This document shows positions 55,700-64,000 of a DNA stretch of 64,000 nucleotides, in pieces; position 1 is the stretch's first letter; every line of letters begins with the position of its first letter. The translations under genes were made by a program, and so were the position numbers. A model generated the notes under the pieces. That model saw only the letters and a program-made list of their open reading frames with translations. It was not told the DNA's origin and ran no database searches. Source of the DNA: Suillus spraguei (lineage: Eukaryota; Basidiomycota; Agaricomycetes; Boletales; Suillaceae); NCBI GenBank assembly GCA_016800925.1, contig JABCPU010000054.1, forward strand, positions 62,001-126,000, given 5' to 3'.

Positions 55700-56510
55700 C
55701 TAATCTAAACACAGTGAAGAGGACTCCACTCCCCTGCCTCTCTTCAATCTCTGTAGCATGTCAGTGTACATCTTCACCTCTGCCATCTTCTCATGGATAC
55801 CCTCATCTTGCTCCTCCATCAATGCTACCAGGCGTGCTCAAATCATCTTAAGTCCCATCACTGATGGGCCTGATGAGTCATTTACCTCCTCAGGAAGAAC
55901 CAAGCCATCATCCTCAACTCCATTTTCCATCCAATGCTGGTAGTGAACGACACAGGACCTCATGATTTGACCCCATTGCCATGGTTCATTCAGAATTTCG
56001 GTGTGTCCCATCCACCATGGAGTATCATAGCTGGGAATAATCCGGGATGGATGTCCCGGAGCTGCGACATCATCAAACTGACATAGGTGGGATGAAAAGA
56101 TGTGGTCTGGAACAGTGTTCCAGGTGAGCATGGGATACAATGTCAGGACATGAGCGACGGGGCTTGGAACAACAGAAACGATGTTCCTTGCAGCTGAGTA
56201 CTGCAGGAGTGGCGTAACAAATGTCTGTTGGAAATCTCAGCATTGCCCAAAAAAGTCAGCCGGTCATCTGGTAATCAGTCACTTACATTGATCTCCCATT
56301 GCAACCTGGCTTTAAAGAACATGATCCGGGCAGAAGAGGGAGGGTTGTTAGCAGCCTCCATCTGATATTGAGAGATACATGCGCGGATGCGCGATGCAGC
56401 CATATTCAAAGTACAAGAAATATCTTGAAGGTTCAGCTTCATGGGTTGCCAGTGATGTCCAGTATTTGGAGTGCCAGATGTGGATGCAGGAGTTTCAGGC
56501 ATGGCTAATG
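55700..56510 (-). CDS. Transposon-associated hypothetical protein
   Basis: Minus-strand pieces: MPETPASTSGTPNTGHHW followed by ISCTLNMAASRIRACISQ and FFKARLQWEI, then YPMLTWNTVPDHIFSSHLC, DTPWWMGHTEILNEPW, IMRSCVVHYQHWMENG and a coiled tail LVALMEEQDEGIHEKMAEV. They run in the same direction as the KDZ transposase to the right, about 160 bp downstream of its stop. Exon borders are unclear and an in-frame stop separates the tail from the earlier part. No known domain. It may be an accessory gene of the KDZ element or a small gene captured by it. Confidence 0.35.
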
Positions 56511-56673
56511 CAAGAGTGTGACGCTGGGAATGACACTGACAGATGGTGAAGAGCTGATGATATGAGTCACTGATGGATGGATTAGTGATTCAAACTCCAA
56601 CATGGGCTAACCTGGACAATTCCCGGGACTCAATGTTTGGGTGTCAAATATGCGTTTCATCAGCAAAACAAAT

Positions 56674-59600
56674 TCATTCATGTGCACCATCGATCAACGA
56701 GGGCTGCAGGTCTTGAAATGCTGCCTGTGCATCCTGAGCTAGTAAGGAATACATTTGAGACTGCCTTCCGGCATAGCATGCATGACCCGGAAGTTGTTTC
56801 AACAATGATTCCTGCATCCGGGCACCCCATTGGGTTGCCTTCCACAAGAAAAAGTTGCACGTCCAATCCATCTCTGATTGCACCAATGATATTTCTTCCA
56901 TCCATCGATCCCGTAGTGCCTTTGCCCGAAGCCAATGAACTCGGTAAACTTGGGATGGGTCCTGTCAGCTCACCACGGGATATATCAAGCATTCCCAAAC
57001 TCACATTCCTCATTCCACAAATTTTCTGGACCCTCCATATCAACTTCCACTGACCAGAACCAAGCGAGGGACTCATTTTGCTGACCTCGGGCGTTTGGAT
57101 CGCCGATGGCAGTGCTGATTTTGAGCTGCTTGCAAAGCAGGGGTTTGTATTTCTGAAGCTGGTCTGGCCCTGGCTCAAGTTGTATCATTTGCTTCCTGGT
57201 TTTTGTATATATACTGGCATGTAGGGATACTGCCTGCTGCACTGATGTCACCTGGGACCATGCTCGAGTTTTTAGGGCTTGAGATTTGGCTTGCCTAACT
57301 GTTGTTCGGAACAGGATAGCCTTGTTGCACAAGTGAATGCGGAGATTGTGCAGGGCATCATTGGCCTGCCCTTCATGAAGCGACATCTCCAACGGAATCA
57401 GATCCTTTGCCATACAGCGTCTGCAATGTTCAACCCCGAGGTTTGATGGCAATGGAATTATGGTGAGCTCAGGTGAGTTTGTCCATGCATCAGATGTCTC
57501 GGTGAAATCTGCCGGGTCATCATTGATATCATCAAGAATATCTATGTTCAAGTCGTCAGGATCGTCATCTGCATCAAATCCCTCTCCCAGATGCGTAAGA
57601 GCAGACCGAGTGAATTCATCTATCTGGCCTTGAATACGATCACGTTGCCGGGCGATATCTAATCTCTGTGTCTCCGTCGATCGTCTTCCAATTCTGCGGA
57701 CCTCGATGAGCAATGCAATTTGAGCCTCTTCAATTGCCAACCCAATGGATATCCATGTTGCCACAGATCTGCGAGAGGGTGCTGCATGACGGGCATTACC
57801 CGCTTCTAGTAGTCTAAGCTCGATCTCCTTTTTGCTTGGTGCTAAGTGAAAAATGAATGCGGAGCTCCACGGAGACAAAGAATGTTAACTTACCCTTCTT
57901 GATATTGATTTCATATAAATCCATCGCCGCAGGATCCCTGATTCTCTTGGACTGAGCGACCATCTTGCTGGCTAACCATTGTGTCTTTAAATTGCCGGGT
58001 GCAGCTTCATCAAGTCTGTCGAAAGCCTTGCCACTTTCGGCGATGCATTCTTCGCCAGCTTGTATTTCCGGCAAAGAGTCCTTTTCATGCGGATCATCTT
58101 GCAGAAATTGGAATCGTTCATCTGATAATCAAGACATTCCTTTTGGTGTGGGGATGACATTCCCGAGTGGCAGGGGAAATCAGGTTGAGACGCGCCCATA
58201 GGGTCTCCATGATCTCTCCATCAATCCGGCCAATGCCTTCAATAAAATTTGAAGCATATCGGACATAGCAACTGTCCTGATGTCCATGCACATGCCACAA
58301 CCCGATTCCAGGAATGATGGTCAGTTCCGGTACCATGTCAAGGTATCGGCTTCGATCCACCCGAACACGAAAGTGCTTGTTGTATTGACAATTGATGTCA
58401 TAGAAGGTGACAGCCCTGGTAATGCCTTCCATGTTGTGCTGGGCAGCCTCACAAATGGCGTAGTCCATGTTCATTTGTCTGCAAATGATGCATGGTCAAC
58501 TAGTGAATGTCAATGGCATGTTTGGCTTGCCTTTCCCCTTTCTGAAAATCAACCATCGAGTGAGGGACAAAGCACCCATGCCGGGCGCAGGCAACTCCCC
58601 CAATTCCTGTGGACTCAGCTTGTGCCGCGCCGCATTTGCTTGATTGACCACCCGGTGATTGTTGCAGCTCGATTTTTCCACCGTGTCAGCAGCCTCCGCA
58701 AGATGCATGTTATACCTGTCCTTTCCGACCATGAATCCAAGCCCATCTGAAAGCCAAACTTCATCGAGGGGATTAATGGGATGCAGGTGTTCAGCTTTGA
58801 AATTTCCGTCCATCACAAATGACCGGGTGTATTTCCAGCTTGGAGTTCTTATCATCGCCGAGTTCACTTTGGTATTGAACATGACTCACTCATCAAGTGA
58901 TTCATCCCCTGACAAAGATACATTAATCCCAGGCTGAGGACATGCTGGGCAAAATAATGCAAGATCTCCTGCGTTCGGGATGTCAGAACGATGGCCATAG
59001 CCATGCCATTTCATGGTCTTCAACTGCCTCCACTGTCGAGCGACTCTCATGAGCTCTCTGTATCGATCCTTGCCACGGCCTGTGTCAACATCATGTCCTT
59101 TAGATGAAGCACAAATAGCATTACCGGAACAAGGTGTGGAAACACGCTCAGGTCATTGCCGGAGCTTACTGTAATAGTTCATTGCGGAGGTGCCGCATTC
59201 AAGGTTGTCCAATAGAAAATCATCCAGCACCCCAAGGTAAACACGGTCTTCGGCCTGTTAAATGATGCAGGGAAAAATCCATGCCAAACATTTGAATGTC
59301 TGGACTCATGGCATTTGGACAATCACAGCAGTGAACCTGAGGCGGTGAACTCCGGACTTGTCAACAATGACCATGGTGTTTTCCTTCGGCTGGAACTCAG
59401 GTCCCGACACAGACGGAAGATCTTTGGGCTCAAGCTGGTCTTCAGGTTCATCTCCTTCGAACAAATCCCACCTATCTGTGAGCACCGGACATTGCTTGCC
59501 ATCATGCCCAAGGTGTATGGTGAGTCCACATGAGCGAGACAACTCCGCTCGAAGAATTGACCATTCCATTGACTGATCCAGTGGAAAGGATTGCAACGAT

Positions 59601-59787
59601 GTTGACTCCTGCAACAGCCCGTGCAATAGAGAGGCTCGCCAAGACAATCTTGACATTTGTAGACCCCATCCTGGTGGCAGATGATGCATCTCCTGTCTTC
59701 TGGTGGAGCTTCTCGATCCAGGAGGTGATGCAGATATGATTCCTGCCTTGGCAGCCATTGCCTGAGGTAGTCATTTTGACTCTGCAT
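56674..59787 (-). pseudogene. KDZ transposase with CxC2-type cysteine cluster, one apparent frameshift
   Basis: Minus-strand transposase of about 900 residues. N-terminus: MQSQNDYLRQWLP, then the CxC2 cluster CIICHQDGVYKCQDC, YCTGCCRSQH; next RYRELMRVARQWRQL, the core VMDGNFKAEHLHP, EVWLSDGLGFMV, CNNHRVVNQANAARHKL, CARHGCFVPHSMVDF, YAICEAAQHNMEGITRA, FYDINCQYN, GIGLWHVHGHQDSCYVRYA, and DGEIMETLWARLN, which carry the conserved acids and His of the KDZ catalytic domain. The C-terminal half includes AILFRTTVRQAKSQAL and a final exon EMDWTCNFFLWKATQW to LIDGAHE. An intron at 58479-58530 uses a GC donor (AAAG/GCAAGC). One base is missing near 58615 (RHKL-ESTGIGG needs CTGGAG; CTGAG is seen). It may otherwise be close to intact. 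Confidence 0.87.
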
Positions 59788-60293
59788 TTTTTATATTTAG
59801 CTATAGTTTGAATGACACTTCAACATTTAACATGAACTTGCCATGGTTTTTGGGAGTTGCAATGGCTCAAATGAGCCTTGGTCTTGCTCGTAAGTATTGT
59901 CAGGAAAGTCATCCCAAGGAGGTGGTGCCTGAACAGGCTGAAGTGTTGGTGATTCTGGGGGAGAGTGAGGCATGGACCTGTAGGCTCTTGTCTCGTGCTT
60001 GCAAGTGGGACCTTGACCCAAATCTTTCTACCTTTGCTGCCCCTTGCTTCTACCCTGTGGGATTTTTGCAATGGGGTGCATCTACCTATCTTCATCTTAT
60101 TTTATAATGCTAATTTGCAAGCAAAGCATCTGCTCAGGTGGAATGAATTTTTATTACATTGTGGTGTCATACTGTCCTGCGACTCATTACAAATTTATGT
60201 CCATTTATGGCTTCGGGACCAATATAGCTCAATTAAGCTACTGTTAGGCTTTTGTCAAAGATCAACTTCTGACAATTCGTTCATACTTCCACC
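59788..60293. other. Divergent region between KDZ transposase and accessory gene
   Basis: Both neighbours read outwards from here, so it should contain the element's central promoter. A 99-residue frame at 59808-60107 has no features that support it. Confidence 0.4.
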
Positions 60294-62190
60294 TTGCTTA
60301 TCCTCAGCCCATTCTGCAATTTGATTCACCATGGCAAGGACGGGTCATTCCACTCACATGACTTCGGCAGAAATAGGGCACGTCAACCACAGACACAGAA
60401 GCTCACGGAAAACGAAATTTTGGAGTTGAAGAACTACCTTCCTGAGTGGACCGCGGCCAAAAGGGGTGAGAAGCGAGGGGTTTTCACTGCAATTGCCAGG
60501 GCAGCCAGGTTGTTTGCTCCTAAAGTCGACCACAGACAATGGAAAAAGAGGAAGCAGGTGATGCGTCTTCGTTGTGTTGAAAAACTACAATTTTAACATC
60601 TTATTCTTCCATCAACTCTCAGATGTATAAGACTTGGTTGTTCAACAATAAGAAAAGGAAGGAAAGGAAGGACATGATAAAGTATGGGAGGAAATGGACG
60701 CCTAGGATGGTGGTCTACCAGCAGAAGCGCAAAGAGGTGCTAAAGAGGATTGAGGACGAGTCCGGGGCAAAGCCGGGAGATCCCAGTATGTTCAAACATT
60801 ATCAGGGGGCTGTGAAGAGAGTCATGGCTGAATTGGACGATGACAAGTTGGAGAAGGCAAAAGAAACAGCGGAAGAATGGTCAAACAGCTTTCCTCCTCC
60901 GGAGATACAAGCAGAAGTTGCTCGTAAGAAGGGACCGGCATATATGGAGCACTTTTCGAAAGAGATGTGGAGGCAATGCGGGATGAGAGTTTTTGTGTTG
61001 TCAGCTTGGAAGAATGAACAGGGAGAGGTTCTGTTCGGGATGTAAGTCAATTGTGTCCATCATCGCCGATCTTAGATCTCAATATATGTGTGCAGGCATG
61101 ATGATAATGAGGCATTAGGAGATGGGGACAGCTTCATGAAGACAAAGGACTGGGAGGACATTGAGCCAGTATGACAGGAGTATGCCCAGGAACAGTTCGG
61201 TGAGTGTTTGAACTTTGGATGCAAGAATGAATTTGTTGATCATCACAATGATAGGTGCCAGGGCACAGGACGGAGGACAACAGGTGAAGGGAGGTCGCAA
61301 AAGAGTCAGAAAACTAGCTTTTGAACTCGACACGGATGTGGATGGGATGCTGTTGCTTCCAGACATCACGGAAACAAAACTTGAGGAGAAGACAGCCATA
61401 GTCAGGGTGTTTCTTACATCGCACTACAGTGAGTCTTTCGTGGCAACATCGAGATGTTGCTGAATGTGTGGACACAGGAATATGTTCCGGGAATGACAAG
61501 GCTGTCGTGCCATGGAGTGCCCTCGTACAAAGTCAGGATGACTTTGTGGCAAGGAAGTATCTTCCGGCAGATATTGACCTGAAGGAGCCTTCGAAGTTGC
61601 AAAACTGGGACATGATGGCCTTGCTCAATTTCTGGTATGCTCAGCAGGAAACAGGAAAAGATTCAACATTCCTGTTCAAAGCATGGAAGAACAAAGATGG
61701 GGACATGGTACCATCTGTGGTATCCGGCAAGTCGCCATCTCGTCTGACTCGTAAAGTGAGAATGCAGAAGAGTGGAACTCTCCGAAGGCCCCGGGATCCA
61801 TCAACCGAAGCCAAGAGTGATACTGACAGTGACACTCATGACAAGGAGGATGACATTGATGATGACTCGGCTGACGGTCGATCCCCACTGAAGAAACCCA
61901 GATGAATAGCACATCCATCGTCAGCACCCAAGGAGACAGAAGTTCCATGTTCAATGCCAAAGCCTCACCCAGCCAGGCCAGCCAAGGCAGGTGCACTTTT
62001 GACATCATGGATGGGCGACCTCCTGGCCAGGTTGACTGAGGAAGTGGAAGAGAGGAACACATCGCCAGAACCAAGGAGTATACAGGGCAAGAAAGCTGTC
62101 ATTGAACCATCCGCAAGGACCACCTGGAGTAAGTCTCAAAAGCCAGTAGAGAGTACACTTCAAGTAACCAGGGCAAGGGGAAGGAAATAA
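60294..62190 (+). pseudogene. KDZ-linked accessory protein with two in-frame TGA codons
   Basis: Spliced reading gives QKLTENEILELKNYLPEW then FTAIARAARLFAPKVDHRQW, MYKTWLFNNKKRKERKD, KHYQGAVKRVMAELDDD, FSKEMWRQCGMRVFVLSAW, KLAFELDTDVDGMLLLPDI, VPWSALVQSQDDFVARKYL, LLNFWYAQQETGKDSTFLF and a Ser/Asp-rich tail SDTDSDTHDKEDDIDDD with a basic KKPR stretch. Several introns (60557-60622, 61044-61095, 61200-61254, 61432-61469) keep the frame. TGA interrupts at 61172-61174, where WEDIEPV-x-QEYAQEQF suggests a former Trp, and at 61903-61905, after which the same frame stays open to 62190 (MPKPHPARPAKAG to QVTRARGRK). I recall similar proteins beside basidiomycete KDZ/TET loci, but no function is known. 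The start is uncertain. Confidence 0.6.
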
Positions 62191-62499
62191 TGTACATATA
62201 CCAAACTGCCCCCATTTGTACCACATTTTCATCCTTTGTCACACTTCTCAAAACACAGTGTCCCATGTCCCAAATGTTGAATCCCAAGCACCGAGTTCCG
62301 GACGAAACCTGATCACCGAGTTCTGGACGAATCCCGATCACCAAGGTCTGGACCCTGGGTATCAATCATTGGAGTTGGTATTAGACACTAGGGTTTGTGC
62401 ATCATCTAAAATCAATTGGAAATGTCATTGTTATACATGAAAAATTCAGTGGTGAACATGATGTAAGTATGTGAATGAATATCCAAATATTTACATATA

Positions 62500-63448
62500 G
62501 GGTTGATCATCACACTTTTCAATGAGGGTATCTAATACAAGCAGCAATTCAGAGCTCATCTGTTTGGCCCTTTGCAACCTCTGGAGGTCCATATCAGCTC
62601 TTCTGAGTTTGTCGGATGTGTCAGCCCAAGCCACTGGAATGGTCGGTCGGCCTCAAAGAGTTGATGTATGGTAGGCTCTGGAAGATTGCCATGACGCTGT
62701 TGGTAATGGCCCAGGCGATCCAGAATTGATTCAACTTAAAGAAAATTTGCAGAAAGATACATGATGAACAATTAAATACTGCATTCTGTTTGATCATATG
62801 AGCCTAGGGGCATGAACTCCCTAAGCATGGCATGCAGTTCTTCATTGCTGAGTTCTGGTATGAGGGACTGACGTTTAGGAGGTGTTGCATGTGCTTGGGA
62901 CATCACATCAACAATAAAAATGAGATGGTATGCATGAACTCACCTGGAATTGCTATTCCTGGGATAGCCGGAGCATCAATCTCAACATCAGAACATTCCG
63001 GTGCTTCATCACAATCAATAAGATCATCGTCAGGCCCTAGGTACAAGTCCAGATCGTTGAACAAAGGCAGTTCCTCAGACTGAGCCGGGTATAAGTGATC
63101 TGGATAAATTGAATGAACATCCAAAGTTGGATTATCTAAATGTGAATCGAGAAACCTACCAGGAATTGCATCCAAGACATCCGGACCACCTGATGACCCA
63201 GAATCATAGTTGATCTCATCATCCGGCCCAAGGTATACATCATCACATGCATCTAATAAATGTCCAGTCAATTGGAAGATATACTGAAAGCAACACATAC
63301 CTGATGAAATCCGGGACTCAGTTTCATCATCCGGCCCAAGGTATACATCATCCAGTGCATCTGGTCCATCTCTGGTCAATTGAGAGCTGTACTGAAAGCA
63401 CAACATACCTAGTGAAATCTGGGACTCAGTTGAGTCATCCACATCCAT
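62500..63448 (-). CDS. Acidic hypothetical protein with repeated YLGPDD exons
   Basis: Minus-strand gene starting MDVDDSTESQISL. Short introns separate exons that repeat the same acidic motif: DALDDVYLGPDDETESR, DACDDVYLGPDDEINY and NDLDLYLGPDDDLIDC. Later exons read ECSDVEIDAPAIPGIAIP, QSLIPELSNEELHAMLREF and SILDRLGHYQQRHGNL, then EPTIHQLFEADRPFQWLG. The 3' end is unclear between 62500 and 62650 because two frames look protein-like there. The protein is strongly acidic with no known domain. It belongs to the KDZ-linked gene set. The start Met is followed by an acidic run that fits the rest. Confidence 0.5.
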
Positions 63449-63724
63449 TGAGTTGTATTCAGTGACCAGAGGTTCATAAAATCTGACTGCTGGTTGAGAT
63501 CTTATGATGTCTGATCAACTAATCAAACTGATTGATAACTGATAACTTCGAAGTTCAACACATGGCTGGCAATGGCCGAAAGTTGAACCATGACCAAATA
63601 AAGACAAACAATCAATGCTTATCAAGATCATCCTTCAATTGTCTGGTTTCTTTTGAAACTTCATCCTAGTGATAACAGATTTCAAACTTATCTCAAGCTT
63701 TTCACATCTTTCAACTCAATCTAA

Positions 63725-64000
63725 ATGTCTACTCCAGTTCAAACCTCTTTGGCCGGTCTCAAGGCAACCACTGCTCAGATTGTGGGCATCATCACCGGGG
63801 TGCGGCTCATGCCTGCCGGCACTGGCCAAGCCCACCTTGCTCTGACAGCACAAGTCACTAATCTTGTGGTAAGTACCATTCATGTGTTAATTTTACTTTT
63901 GGTTTTTCTAAGATCTGTGTAGGCTGAGATAGTCCGGGAGCATGAGAAAGGGCCTTACATGCCCGGCATCATTGCATCCTGCTCCAAGGAGTTGATGAGA
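63725..64000 (+). CDS. Unrecognised gene, 5' part only
   Basis: The frame MSTPVQTSLAGLKATTAQIV continues GVRLMPAGTGQAHLALTAQV and, after a probable intron 63868-63921 (GTAAGTACC donor, TGTGTAG acceptor), AEIVREHEKGPYMPG to the window edge. Upstream sequence (63640-63720) is pyrimidine-rich with TCAACTCAATCTAA, a typical short fungal leader. No domain can be assigned from the visible 75 residues. It may be another transposon-linked gene such as a second TET/JBP gene, but nothing proves that. Confidence 0.4.

Noticed and set aside
59306..59774. Other-frame readings opposite or overlapping the KDZ N-terminal exon
   Set aside because: The CxC2 cysteine cluster fixes the coding frame; the other frames are shadows apart from the next exon, which is included in the KDZ gene.

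Overview
The window reads as nuclear DNA of a basidiomycete, most likely an Agaricomycete. Protein-coding genes are split by many introns of about 45-60 bp, there are two DUF6533 membrane-protein genes and a tandem pair of wood-decay-type methanol (alcohol) oxidases, and the right third is built from KDZ transposons with a TET/JBP-type relic, a combination known from mushroom-forming fungi. No species is claimed. All functions come from reading conserved motifs in spliced translations; nothing was searched.

Layout. 1-7 kb: two tandem GMC-family alcohol oxidase genes on the minus strand (copy 1 cut by the window edge, copy 2 frameshifted), separated by a 69-bp tandem array and a Tc1/mariner-like fragment; a small inverted-repeat element sits upstream of copy 2. 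8-26.6 kb: mostly ordinary housekeeping genes: a DUF6533 gene with two frameshifts, an amino-acid permease, an Erv1 sulfhydryl oxidase, a GTPase-like protein, a second DUF6533 gene, an isoaspartyl peptidase/asparaginase, a tRNA-Ser(GCU) with a 10-nt intron, dynamitin, a Con-6 protein and an HbrB/Bit61-type TORC2 subunit.

27.5-42 kb: a candidate sesquiterpenoid locus. A HAD-fused class II terpene cyclase (AstC/DrtB type), a BAHD acyltransferase and two tandem short-chain dehydrogenases lie together, mixed with truncated copies of the cyclase and acyltransferase that show repeated local duplication. The cyclase would make and dephosphorylate a drimane-type skeleton, the SDRs would oxidise it and the BAHD enzyme would acylate it; this pathway is inference. 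A glycine-rich conserved protein and an AYR1-like reductase (frameshifted) close the gene-rich part.

42-64 kb: repeat-dominated. A dead KDZ transposase carries two nested solo LTRs; a truncated Ty3/Gypsy element follows; then minisatellites, a TET/JBP-like dioxygenase relic lacking its catalytic core, a 2-kb satellite, a second KDZ transposase on the minus strand, and three transposon-associated open genes, one with two TGA codons inside it.

A recurring oddity is single-base loss in otherwise well conserved genes (alcohol oxidase 2, DUF6533 gene 1, AYR1-like SDR, KDZ 2), several at GG or CC doublets. It may be real decay or a sequencing or assembly artefact, and it decides whether those genes are functional.
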